The translations under genes and the position numbers were made by a program. The notes below the pieces were generated by a model. That model was not told the DNA's origin. It made no database searches and saw only the letters and a program-made list of their open reading frames with translations. 8,101 nt of DNA from Pseudomonadota bacterium (GTDB lineage: Bacteria; Pseudomonadota; Gammaproteobacteria; Enterobacterales; Enterobacteriaceae): positions 1 to 8,101 of the forward strand of contig JAEYFY010000316.1 of assembly GCA_023454395.1 (NCBI GenBank), in the 5' to 3' direction. This document shows, in pieces, positions 1-6,426 of this stretch. Positions within the stretch are counted from its first letter, which is position 1; each line of letters begins with the position of its first letter.

Positions 1-485
1 GAACTCTCGTCTTAGGTATTGGTAATTTATTACTAAGCGATGAAGGCATTGGTGTTCGTATAGTAGAAGCGCTCGAAGAGCGCTTCTCTTTACCAGAGAA
101 CGTCGATGTTATTGATGGTGGCACATCTGGCATGGAAATTTTGCAAGATATCGCCGCCAGAGATCTCCTGATTGTTGCTGATGCAGTAAGAAGTAATCAT
201 GAACCGGGCAGTATTTTTGTCTTACATGATGATGATGTTCCCGCGCTTTTTACACAGAAAATCTCACCTCATCAATTAGGTTTATCTGATGTGCTTATGG
301 CATTGCGTATGACAGATGAATTTCCACGTAAGCTTATTTTAGTGGGTATTGAACCTGCTTCATTAGAGCCAAGCATGTCACTGTCTGACATTGGTCAAAA
401 ATCAATGGAAATTGCGTTAGGACATGTCGTCAATATTTTGCGTGAATATGGTATTCCTGTCACACCCAAAGAGGTAACAGCATGA
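1..485 (+). CDS. hybD: HybD, hydrogenase-2 maturation endopeptidase (5' end missing)
   Basis: This protease removes the C-terminal extension of the [NiFe]-hydrogenase large subunit (HybC) once the nickel-iron centre is assembled in the cytoplasm. The frame is open from position 3. The first visible residue matches residue 3 of E. coli HybD, so only the start codon and one more codon are missing. There are 160 visible residues, against 164 for the whole E. coli protein. The N-terminal strand with LGIGNLLLSDEG is the typical M52/HybD opening. The three metal-sensing residues known from E. coli HybD (Glu16, Asp62, His93) are all present, in the SDEG, VADAV and SPHQLG motifs. The stop overlaps the start of hybE in an ATGA, indicating translational coupling. 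Identity is certain at family level. The HybD rather than HyaD assignment rests on close sequence resemblance and on hybE following. Confidence 0.95.
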   Translation, partial: TLVLGIGNLLLSDEGIGVRIVEALEERFSLPENVDVIDGGTSGMEILQDIAARDLLIVADAVRSNHEPGSIFVLHDDDVPALFTQKISPHQLGLSDVLMALRMTDEFPRKLILVGIEPASLEPSMSLSDIGQKSMEIALGHVVNILREYGIPVTPKEVTA

Positions 486-976
486 GTGAAATAAGCTGGG
501 ATATCGAAGGATACGATGAACCACCGGTTGAGCAACTTGAAGCGCGTTTTAGTGAAATTGCTGAAAAAGAGATGAAAGGGCTTCCTTTTTATCGAGAAGG
601 TATTCCTGTAAAAGCAGGGGGCTTTACCTTATTTGAAAATCAGTGGATTGGCGCTGTTCTTACTCCGTGGATGCTAGAGCTAGTCGTTTTTCCGGGACCT
701 TCACAAGAATGGCCACATCGAAAAGTCGGTGATCGCATTGGATTAGAATTACCTTGTGGTCAGATTAAATTCGTTGTGGGAGAGCTTGCTGGTGATATGC
801 AATATCTCGCGTGTTCATTAATGTCGCCACTTGATAGACACCTTTCAGGGGAACATGCTGTTGAGTTGGTGGAAAATAGTGTAAAAATGGCACTTTCTCT
901 TCCTGTTCAGACACAATCCGTAGCAGAAGTTGATTTAAGTCGTCGTTCTCTCTTCCGTGGTCAGTTAAGATCATAG
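482..976 (+). CDS. hybE: HybE, hydrogenase-2 assembly chaperone
   Basis: HybE is a cytoplasmic proofreading chaperone that binds the twin-arginine signal of the small subunit HybO and prevents premature export before the enzyme is mature. The protein has 164 residues, close to the 162 of E. coli HybE. Conserved stretches include TLFENQWIGAVLTPWML, VFPGP and the YLACSLMSPL segment in the C-terminal half. The C-terminus ends in an arginine-rich tail with SRRSLFRG, also typical of the family. The start is set by the ATGA overlap with hybD and an AGAGG ribosome binding site at 470-474, seven bases upstream. It is followed by the only real gap in the hydrogenase operon (62 bases), where E. coli would continue with hybF. 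No oddities were seen in the protein itself. Confidence 0.95.
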   Translation: MSEISWDIEGYDEPPVEQLEARFSEIAEKEMKGLPFYREGIPVKAGGFTLFENQWIGAVLTPWMLELVVFPGPSQEWPHRKVGDRIGLELPCGQIKFVVGELAGDMQYLACSLMSPLDRHLSGEHAVELVENSVKMALSLPVQTQSVAEVDLSRRSLFRGQLRS

Positions 977-1038
977 TGTAGAAATTTTACGCGACACAGA
1001 GTCACATTCTTCTTATTGAATAGTACAGGAGTCAGAAT

Positions 1039-2286
1039 ATGTGTAGCACTTGCGGTTGTGGCGAAGGCAATGTCAGAATTGAAGGCGTAGAGCCTCATTC
1101 ACATGATCACCACCATCATCACTCTCATGACCATGATCATCACGACCACGGTCATCATCATGATCACGGCCATCATGGGCATGATCACCATCATGAACAC
1201 ACTGCTACTCCAGCGAATACTGTTCATAAATACATTGATAAGTCTGAGCAAAAGCATAAGCATAACTACGAAACACATGGTCAGCCTATCATCGTTCATC
1301 ATCACTATTACCATAACAGTGGCGATGTTCATCTCCATTTTCATAACGATGCACAGCTAAACGAAACGCCTGTTTTCCATGAACACCATCATGGAGATGA
1401 CGATCATCATGAGCATGAACATTCACACAATCATTCACACAATCATGACCATGCTCACAGTCATGATCATGCTGATGATCATAGCCATGAACATTCACAT
1501 CATCATTCTCACAGCCACGATCATGAGCACGCACATGAACATGATCACGAAGAGCAATTTAGCCCTGTGATTGAAAATCAGAATATGCATTATGGTCAAG
1601 GTGAAGCAGGCACACATGCTCCCGGTATTAGCCAAAAGCGTATGCTGAAAATTGAAATGGATGTGTTGGATAAAAATAACCGCATTGCTGTTCATAACCG
1701 TGAACATTTTGAACAACAAAATGTGTTGGCATTGAATTTAGTTTCAAGCCCCGGCTCTGGTAAAACGACACTATTAACTCAAACATTAAAACAGTTGGCG
1801 CAACGACTGCCTTGCGCTGTGATCGAAGGCGATCAGCAAACCACTAATGACGCGGATCGTATCCGTGAAACAGGTGTGCCAGCGATCCAAGTGAATACAG
1901 GTAAAGGTTGTCACCTTGATGCACAAATGGTGCATGATGCGACACATCAATTAGGCTTACAAGATAACAGCATTCTCTTTATTGAAAACGTGGGTAACTT
2001 AGTCTGCCCTGCCAGTTTTGATCTGGGTGAGAAACATAAAGTTGCTATTCTTTCTGTCACTGAAGGTGAAGATAAACCGCTAAAATATCCGCATATGTTT
2101 GCTGCGGCTGATTTAATGATTATCAACAAAATTGATTTAGTGCCACATCTGAATATTGACGTTCAAGCCTGTATTGAATCGGCTCGCCGTGTTAACCCAA
2201 ATATCGAAATCATTGCGTTATCAGCAACAACGGGTGAAGGCATGGAAGAGTGGTTAGCTTGGTTGGAGAGCCGTTTATGTGCTTAG
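1039..2286 (+). CDS. hypB: HypB, nickel-inserting GTPase with a giant histidine-rich N-terminal region
   Basis: HypB is a cytoplasmic GTPase that delivers nickel to the hydrogenase large-subunit precursor. The N-terminus MCSTCGCG matches the high-affinity CxxCGC nickel site of E. coli HypB. The G domain begins around residue 200: P-loop GSGKTT at 239-244, EGD at 263-265, NKID at 363-366 and SATTGEG at 395-401. The metal site at the GTPase interface is kept (Cys291-His292 and Cys323). The protein is 415 residues, against 290 in E. coli. The excess is an insertion at about residues 20-170 with 63 histidines in two dense blocks. Similar but usually shorter His-rich regions in other HypB proteins store nickel. 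AGGAG at 1027-1031 lies seven bases before the ATG and fixes the start. Its 3' end overlaps hypC by ten bases. No hypA/hybF partner gene is adjacent. Confidence 0.97.
   Translation: MCSTCGCGEGNVRIEGVEPHSHDHHHHHSHDHDHHDHGHHHDHGHHGHDHHHEHTATPANTVHKYIDKSEQKHKHNYETHGQPIIVHHHYYHNSGDVHLHFHNDAQLNETPVFHEHHHGDDDHHEHEHSHNHSHNHDHAHSHDHADDHSHEHSHHHSHSHDHEHAHEHDHEEQFSPVIENQNMHYGQGEAGTHAPGISQKRMLKIEMDVLDKNNRIAVHNREHFEQQNVLALNLVSSPGSGKTTLLTQTLKQLAQRLPCAVIEGDQQTTNDADRIRETGVPAIQVNTGKGCHLDAQMVHDATHQLGLQDNSILFIENVGNLVCPASFDLGEKHKVAILSVTEGEDKPLKYPHMFAAADLMIINKIDLVPHLNIDVQACIESARRVNPNIEIIALSATTGEGMEEWLAWLESRLCA
1096..1548 (+). repeat. Low-complexity His-codon region inside hypB
   Basis: This stretch encodes HypB residues 20-170. 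It is built mostly of CAT/CAC codons alternating with GAT, GAC, AGC, TCA, GAA and GGT. Block 1 (residues 20-54) has 23 histidines in 35 positions, and block 2 (114-170) has 29 in 57. The middle (63-102) has 11 and is less repetitive. Because Asp-His is often written GAT-CA, nine GATC (Dam) sites fall in the region. The frame is intact throughout. Confidence 0.9.
1420..1443 (+). repeat. 12-bp perfect tandem repeat (two copies) in hypB
   Basis: The unit CATTCACACAAT occurs twice head to tail (1420-1431 and 1432-1443), encoding HSHN-HSHN at residues 128-135. It is in frame, so copy-number change would lengthen or shorten the histidine region without a frameshift. It looks like a recent slippage duplication. 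Confidence 0.85.
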
Positions 2287-2543
2287 GTGTGCCAGCTAAG
2301 ATTGTTGAGGTGGGCGAAGACGTCCACCAACTCGCTTATGCCGAAGTCAGTGGCGTCAAACGTGCTGTTAATATTTCGATGGTATGTGAAGGCGAACCTA
2401 GTGAATTATTAGGCAAATGGGTGCTTATTCATGTGGGATTTGCCATGAGTATTCTTGATGAGCAAGAAGCACAAGATACCCTTGATGCATTACAGCATGT
2501 GTATGGTGTAACCCTCGAAGAGGCTGATGATGCAGTACGTTGA
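2277..2543 (+). CDS. hybG: HybG/HypC-type hydrogenase maturation chaperone
   Basis: This small chaperone partners with HypD while the Fe(CN)2CO group is built, then carries it to the hydrogenase large subunit. The protein starts MCLGVPAKI. After Met removal, the N-terminal Cys2 is the essential iron-ligating residue of the family. His52 in the [10 protein letters not shown] motif is also conserved. A longer frame from 2250 exists, but the family always begins at MC(I/L)GVP, and GGAGAG lies just upstream of 2277, so I chose 2277. The segment VGEDVHQLA and the [10 protein letters not shown] part resemble E. coli HybG more than HypC, fitting its hyb-operon position. The cysteine found in VEVCG of HybG is a serine here (AEVSG). 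Length is 88 residues, against 82 for HybG and 90 for HypC. It overlaps hypB by 10 bases and hypD by 14. Confidence 0.93.
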   Translation: MCLGVPAKIVEVGEDVHQLAYAEVSGVKRAVNISMVCEGEPSELLGKWVLIHVGFAMSILDEQEAQDTLDALQHVYGVTLEEADDAVR

Positions 2544-3666
2544 TGAATTTCGTGATCCCGAACTTGCGAAAGCCTTACTAGTTCAAATCCGTGAAACAAT
2601 TTCACAATGGCCTCATCCAATTAAACGTCCATTACAAATTATGGAAGTGTGTGGTGGGCATACACATGCCATTTTTAAATTTGGTCTAGACCGCTTACTA
2701 CCAGAAGAAATTGAATTTGTTCATGGACCCGGCTGCCCTGTTTGTGTATTACCAATGGGGCGAATTGATGCATGTTTAGAAATCGCAGCCCGTCCAGATG
2801 TTATTTTCTGTACTTTTGGTGATGCAATGCGAGTACCGGGTCGTAATGGCTCCATGCTTGATGCGCGTCGTCGTGGCAGTGATATTCGTATTGTCTATTC
2901 ACCGCTCGACTCACTCAAAATTGCCCAAGATAACCCAGATAAACAAGTTGTCTTCTTTGGTTTAGGTTTTGAAACAACGATGCCAAGTACGGCAATGACG
3001 CTACAACAAGCGAAATTGCGCGGGCTTAAAAACTTCTCTCTGTTTTGTCAGCATATTACTATCGTGCCGACGTTGCGTTGTTTACTAGAACAAGGTGATG
3101 TTCGCATTGACGGCTTTATTGCTCCGGGGCATGTGAGTATGGTGATTGGCTGTACGCCATATCAACCGCTATGTGACGAATTTGAAAAGCCTTTTGTGGT
3201 GACAGGATTTGAACCATTAGACTTATTGCAAGCTATACTGATGGTCATTAAACAACTTAAAGCAAAAGCAGAAAATGCAGATTATGTTTTAAGTATTGAA
3301 AATCAATATAGCCGCATTGTACCGAATGAAGGTAATAAGTTGGCTCAAAAAGCACTGAGCGAAGTGTTTATGTTAAAAGAAACCAGTGAATGGCGTGGAT
3401 TGGGTGAAATCCCAATGTCAGGTATTCAATTAACACCTGCTTATTCTGAGTTTGATGCTGAACGACGTTTTACTCCCGCACCGCAGAAAGTGGCAGATAA
3501 TCCGCAATCTCGCTGTGGTGATGTATTAACAGGACGATGCAAACCTTCCGATTGCCCACTTTTTGGTAAAAGTTGTACACCAGAAACGGCATTGGGTGCC
3601 TTGATGGTATCATCTGAAGGTGCATGTGCGGCTTATTATCAGTATCGCCGTGAAGGTAATATATGA
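2530..3666 (+). CDS. hypD: HypD, Fe(CN)2CO assembly scaffold
   Basis: HypD is an iron-sulfur protein that, with HypC/HybG, holds the iron while cyanide and CO ligands are attached. The essential Cys41 lies in EVCGGHTH. The GPGCPVC motif supplies Cys69 and Cys72. The C-terminal region ([15 protein letters not shown], then SCTPET and EGACAAYY) carries the conserved 4Fe-4S cysteines. There are two adjacent ATGs (2527 and 2530). The second gives MQYVDEF, aligns with MRFVDEY of E. coli and places the catalytic cysteine at exactly position 41. It also has a better spacing (6 rather than 3 bases) from AGAGG at 2519-2523, so I use 2530. The protein has 378 residues, close to E. coli. It overlaps hypC by 14 bases and hypE by 4, consistent with coupled translation of partners acting in one complex. 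Confidence 0.96.
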   Translation: MQYVDEFRDPELAKALLVQIRETISQWPHPIKRPLQIMEVCGGHTHAIFKFGLDRLLPEEIEFVHGPGCPVCVLPMGRIDACLEIAARPDVIFCTFGDAMRVPGRNGSMLDARRRGSDIRIVYSPLDSLKIAQDNPDKQVVFFGLGFETTMPSTAMTLQQAKLRGLKNFSLFCQHITIVPTLRCLLEQGDVRIDGFIAPGHVSMVIGCTPYQPLCDEFEKPFVVTGFEPLDLLQAILMVIKQLKAKAENADYVLSIENQYSRIVPNEGNKLAQKALSEVFMLKETSEWRGLGEIPMSGIQLTPAYSEFDAERRFTPAPQKVADNPQSRCGDVLTGRCKPSDCPLFGKSCTPETALGALMVSSEGACAAYYQYRREGNI

Positions 3667-4682
3667 AACAACCTGATGAAATCACCTTAGCCCAAGGAAA
3701 TGGTGGGCAAGGTATGCAACAACTTATCGAAGGACTGTTTTTAAAAGCGTTCGATAATCCATTATTAAATGAAAAAGAAGATCAAGCGCGGATCGCGTTA
3801 AATGAATTAACCACTCTTGGTGATCGTCTTGCATTTAGTACAGATAGCTATGTTATCGATCCGATAATCTTTCCCGGTGGAAATATTGGTAAATTATCGG
3901 TCTGCGGTACGGCTAACGATCTTTCTGTTGGTGGTGCGGTTCCTCGTTACCTTTCATGTGGTTTTATTCTTGAAGAAGGGCTTCCCTTTGAAACCCTCGA
4001 AACCCTTGTTATGGCAATGGCGAAAGCAGCAGCACAAGCAGGAATACAAATTGTTACGGGGGATACAAAAGTGGTTCCTCGTGGTGCTGCGGATAAGATC
4101 TTTATCAATACTGCGGGTATTGGGGTTATTCCAACGGCAATTAATTGGGCTGCAAGTAATATCAAAGCTGGCGATAAGATCTTAGTGAGCGGCACGATTG
4201 GCGATCACGGTGCAACAATCCTGAATCTGCGTGAAAATTTAGGATTAGAAGCCGATCTGCAAAGTGATTGTGCTGTTCTGGAGCCAATGATTGCGCCTTT
4301 ACGTCAACTTAAAGGTATTCGAGCATTACGTGATGCAACACGAGGCGGAGTGACAGCAATTTTACATGAATTTGCTCAAGCCAGTGGTTGCGGTATGAAT
4401 GTGCATGAAAGTAAATTACCTATGAAACAATCTGTTCGTGGCGTTTGTGAATTATTAGGGCTTGAAGCGCTGAATTTCGCTAACGAAGGAAAAATTGTTT
4501 TAGTGGTATCACCAGAAGCAGAAGCCCAAGTGCTTGAAGCTCTACATCAACATGATTTAGGAAAAGACGCTTGTACGATTGGTGAAGTCACAACCGATAA
4601 CTATATTCGTTTAACGGGTATTTTTGGTACTAGCCGTATTCTTGACCTACCTTATAACGAGCCATTACCTCGTATCTGCTAA
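3663..4682 (+). CDS. hypE: HypE, carbamoyl-dehydratase of cyanide ligand synthesis
   Basis: HypE dehydrates a carbamoyl group, passed by HypF to its C-terminal cysteine, into a thiocyanate that becomes the cyanide ligand of the active-site iron. The 339-residue protein belongs to the PurM/AIRS ATP-binding family. It has the glycine-rich start QGNGGQGMQQL, the STDSYVIDP and PGGNIGKL segments, VTGDTKVV, RDATRGGV and LNFANEGK. It ends in PRIC, so the essential terminal cysteine (Cys339) is present. The ATG overlaps the hypD stop in ATGA, with AAGG at 3653-3656 six bases upstream. It is the last gene of the hydrogenase cluster and is followed by a hairpin. HypF, which must supply the carbamoyl group, is not encoded in this window. 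Confidence 0.97.
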   Translation: MKQPDEITLAQGNGGQGMQQLIEGLFLKAFDNPLLNEKEDQARIALNELTTLGDRLAFSTDSYVIDPIIFPGGNIGKLSVCGTANDLSVGGAVPRYLSCGFILEEGLPFETLETLVMAMAKAAAQAGIQIVTGDTKVVPRGAADKIFINTAGIGVIPTAINWAASNIKAGDKILVSGTIGDHGATILNLRENLGLEADLQSDCAVLEPMIAPLRQLKGIRALRDATRGGVTAILHEFAQASGCGMNVHESKLPMKQSVRGVCELLGLEALNFANEGKIVLVVSPEAEAQVLEALHQHDLGKDACTIGEVTTDNYIRLTGIFGTSRILDLPYNEPLPRIC

Positions 4683-4690
4683 GTTTTTAT

Positions 4691-4734
4691 CTTCCACTTA
4701 CTAATCAAAAAATAAAGCGATTGATAAGTGGAAG
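4691..4734 (+). terminator. Hairpin after hypE, without a U-tract
   Basis: CTTCCACTTA (4691-4700) pairs with TAAGTGGAAG (4725-4734). After one mismatch and one wobble pair, AATC (4703-4706) pairs with GATT (4719-4722), leaving a 12-base loop. The hairpin begins eight bases after the hypE stop. No T-run follows it on either strand, so it is not a textbook intrinsic terminator. It may protect the 3' end of the hyp mRNA, act with Rho, or only partly stop transcription before yedE. Confidence 0.55.
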
Positions 4735-4735
4735 A

Positions 4736-4770
4736 CGTTACCCAGTTGTTACAAAAAAATTGTTATAACG
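4736..4770 (+). promoter_or_regulatory. Repeat-rich stretch upstream of yedE, possible promoter or operator
   Basis: TTGTTA occurs at 4746-4751 and again at 4760-4765. The second copy merges into the perfect palindrome GTTATAAC (4762-4769). CGTTA at 4736 and TAACG at 4766 are inverted copies flanking the stretch. TATAAC (4764-4769) could serve as a -10 hexamer but lacks a good -35 at the usual distance. TTGTTA at 4760 could be a -35 for a weak hexamer near 4783-4788. A promoter for yedEF is expected in this gap, but I cannot place it firmly. Confidence 0.25.
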
Positions 4771-4828
4771 CAAATTTCTCTCATTTATCTGAATACTGAC
4801 TCTTTGATAAAAAAATTATCGGAGTAAC

Positions 4829-4882
4829 ATGTTCGCCTCATCCTACTGCGTGGAGAGTGTCTCTCGTAGAGGTAAGCTCTAG
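4829..4882 (+). CDS. Putative 17-residue leader peptide upstream of yedE
   Basis: An ATG at 4829 preceded by GGAG (4821-4824, four-base spacing) opens a frame for MFASSYCVESVSRRGKL, ending at TAG 4880-4882. The peptide has four serines, one cysteine and a basic tail, and no hydrophobic or transmembrane character. The stop codon overlaps the AGGA ribosome binding site (4881-4884) of yedE, whose ATG is eight bases beyond the stop. The frame differs from yedE, so it is not an N-terminal extension. The arrangement suggests a regulatory upstream ORF whose translation controls access of ribosomes to yedE. A short ORF of this size can arise by chance, so the evidence is the ribosome binding site and the placement only. 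Confidence 0.4.
   Translation: MFASSYCVESVSRRGKL
4843..4881 (+). promoter_or_regulatory. Alternative hairpins in the yedE leader
   Basis: Structure A pairs GAGAG (4853-4857) with CTCTC (4861-4865), and CTAC (4843-4846) with GTAG (4866-4869). Structure B pairs TAGAG (4867-4871) with CTCTA (4877-4881) and takes in the first base of the yedE AGGA site. The two share 4867-4869, so they exclude each other. AGAG (4854-4857) could also pair with CTCT (4877-4880). The stems are short, and folding energies have not been calculated. Confidence 0.3.
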
Positions 4883-4890
4883 GAAAAAAC

Positions 4891-6117
4891 ATGTCTTGGT
4901 CAGAATTTAAATCTCAATACCTGATCCGTTTTTGGAAGCCTCTTCCAGCAGTCATTGCGGCAGGTATTTTATCAACTTACTATTTTGGTTTAACGGGTAC
5001 TTTTTGGGCTGTCACTGGTGAGTTTACTCGCTGGGGTGGTCACGTTATGCAATGGTTTGGCGCTCACCCTGAAGAATGGGGTTACTTTAAAATTATCGGT
5101 CTTGAAGGTACGCCATTAACGCGTATTGATGGTGTGATGATTATCGGGATGTTTGGCGGTTGTATTATGGCAGCTCTTTGGGCCAACAACGTCAAACTTC
5201 GTCATCCTCAACATAAAATTCGTATTCTTCAAGCTGTTCTAGGTGGGATCATCGCAGGTTTTGGTGCTCGTCTAGCAATGGGTTGTAACCTTGCTGCCTT
5301 CTTTACGGGTATTCCTCAGTTCTCTTTACATGCATGGTTCTTTGCCGTTGCAACGGCAATCGGTTCTTACTTTGGTGCCAAGTTATCATTGATGCCTCTG
5401 TTCCGTATTCCAGTAAAACTGCAAAAAGTCAGCCAAGCTTCACCTATTACTCAAGATAAACAACGTGCGAAACGTCGCTTTAGATTGGGAATGGTTATCT
5501 TTTTTGCCATGATTGCGTGGTCTTTAATTATTCTGTTTGATTCACCAAAACTGGGCTTCGCTATGCTAGGCGGTATTGGTTTTGGTATTTTAATTGAACG
5601 TGCGCAAATCTGTTTTACTTCTGCTTTCCGTGACTTATGGATAACAGGCAGAACCCATATGGCAAAAGCGATTATCATCGGTATGGCGGTGAGTGCTATT
5701 GGGATCTTTAGCTATGTCCAATTAGGTGCATCACCTAAAATTATGTGGGCGGGACCTAATGCGGTTGTGGGTGGTTTATTGTTTGGTTTTGGTATTGTGC
5801 TTGCGGGCGGGTGTGAAACCGGCTGGATGTATCGCGCTGTTGAAGGGCAAATTCATTTTTGGTGGGTAGGATTAGGTAATGTCATTGGTTCGACGTTACT
5901 CGCTTATTACTGGGATGATTTTTCAGCCATCTTAGCGACCGATTATGACAAAATTAATTTACTGGATACTTTTGGGCCAGTAGGTGGATTAGGCGTGACA
6001 TATCTGATGTTGGGTCTGTCATTTGTGTTGCTGCTTTGGTGGGAGAAACATTTCTTCCGTAAAAAAGCACAACAAGCACACTCTATTTCAACCCAGATTA
6101 ATAAGGAAATCGCATGA
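4891..6117 (+). CDS. yedE: YedE, YeeE/YedE-family sulfur/selenium-linked membrane transporter
   Basis: This polytopic inner-membrane protein of the YeeE/YedE family is linked to uptake of sulfur compounds such as thiosulfate, and by gene association to selenium. The 408 residues match E. coli YedE (about 401) along the whole length. Hydrophobic segments are seen around residues 17-34, 81-97, 116-135, 146-170, 200-216, 222-240, 258-276, 290-307, 325-340 and 364-384. The cysteines that carry substrate in the family are present: Cys91 (GGC), Cys132 (MGCNLA), Cys241 (ICFTSA) and Cys308 (GGCETG). AGGA at 4881-4884, six bases upstream, supports the start and the MSW N-terminus matches E. coli. The last bases overlap yedF (ATGA). 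It is probably transcribed from its own promoter after the hypE hairpin. The exact substrate cannot be told from sequence. Confidence 0.93.
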   Translation: MSWSEFKSQYLIRFWKPLPAVIAAGILSTYYFGLTGTFWAVTGEFTRWGGHVMQWFGAHPEEWGYFKIIGLEGTPLTRIDGVMIIGMFGGCIMAALWANNVKLRHPQHKIRILQAVLGGIIAGFGARLAMGCNLAAFFTGIPQFSLHAWFFAVATAIGSYFGAKLSLMPLFRIPVKLQKVSQASPITQDKQRAKRRFRLGMVIFFAMIAWSLIILFDSPKLGFAMLGGIGFGILIERAQICFTSAFRDLWITGRTHMAKAIIIGMAVSAIGIFSYVQLGASPKIMWAGPNAVVGGLLFGFGIVLAGGCETGWMYRAVEGQIHFWWVGLGNVIGSTLLAYYWDDFSAILATDYDKINLLDTFGPVGGLGVTYLMLGLSFVLLLWWEKHFFRKKAQQAHSISTQINKEIA

Positions 6118-6356
6118 GCCAGAAAGACACCATTATTCCTGATTATCGTCTAGATATGGTCGGTGAACCTTGTCCTTACCCTGCGGTGGCAACGCTTGAA
6201 GCTATGCCATCACTGAAAAAAGGCGAGATTTTAGAAGTGGTCAGTGATTGCCCTCAATCAATCAACAATATTCCACTTGATGCTAAAAACTACGGTTATA
6301 CCGTGTTAGATATTCAACAAGATGGTCCGACTATTCGTTATTTAATTCAAAAATAA
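6114..6356 (+). CDS. yedF: YedF, TusA-like sulfurtransferase-family protein
   Basis: This small cytoplasmic protein of the TusA/SirA/YedF family is thought to accept sulfur (or selenium) from its membrane partner YedE on a conserved cysteine. The 80-residue protein has the family motif GEPCPYPA with Cys20, and a second cysteine (Cys46) in SDCPQSINN. Almost all of it from residue 8 onward reads like E. coli YedF (77 residues). Only the first few residues differ and are three longer. The start overlaps the yedE stop (ATGA), and AAGGA at 6103-6107 lies six bases upstream, so the pair is translationally coupled. A bidirectional terminator follows 21 bases after the stop. The biochemical role of YedF in E. 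coli is itself not firmly settled. Confidence 0.95.
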   Translation: MSQKDTIIPDYRLDMVGEPCPYPAVATLEAMPSLKKGEILEVVSDCPQSINNIPLDAKNYGYTVLDIQQDGPTIRYLIQK

Positions 6357-6377
6357 TCTTTATTTTTCATTAAATAA

Positions 6378-6412
6378 AAAACAGCCTATACATGAGAATG
6401 ATAGGCTGTTTT
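6378..6412. terminator. Bidirectional intrinsic terminator between yedF and rdgC
   Basis: AAAACAGCCTAT (6378-6389) is perfectly complementary to ATAGGCTGTTTT (6401-6412), with an 11-base loop. On the + strand the stem runs into TTTTCTT. On the minus strand it runs into TTTTTT followed by ATTTA. It therefore can end both the yedEF message and the convergent rdgC message, whose coding ends lie 21 and 14 bases away. Confidence 0.92.
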
Positions 6413-6426
6413 CTTGAATAACATTA

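Noticed and set aside
977..1038. Internal promoter or hybF remnant between hybE and hypB
   Set aside because: No convincing -35/-10 pair and no readable trace of a HypA-type protein in 62 bases.
1096..1548. Possible CRISPR or satellite array
   Set aside because: The repeats are irregular, codon-phased and inside an intact hypB frame; there are no repeat-spacer units.
1103..1719. Several Met/Ile- or His/Asp-rich frames in other frames of the hypB His region
   Set aside because: They are frame-shifted or antisense readings of CAT/CAC/GAT repeats. The apparent hydrophobic content comes from codon shift (ATC, ATG, ATT).
2250..2276. Longer start for hypC at 2250
   Set aside because: It would add nine residues before MCLGVP and block exposure of the essential Cys2; the GGAGAG site fits the start at 2277.
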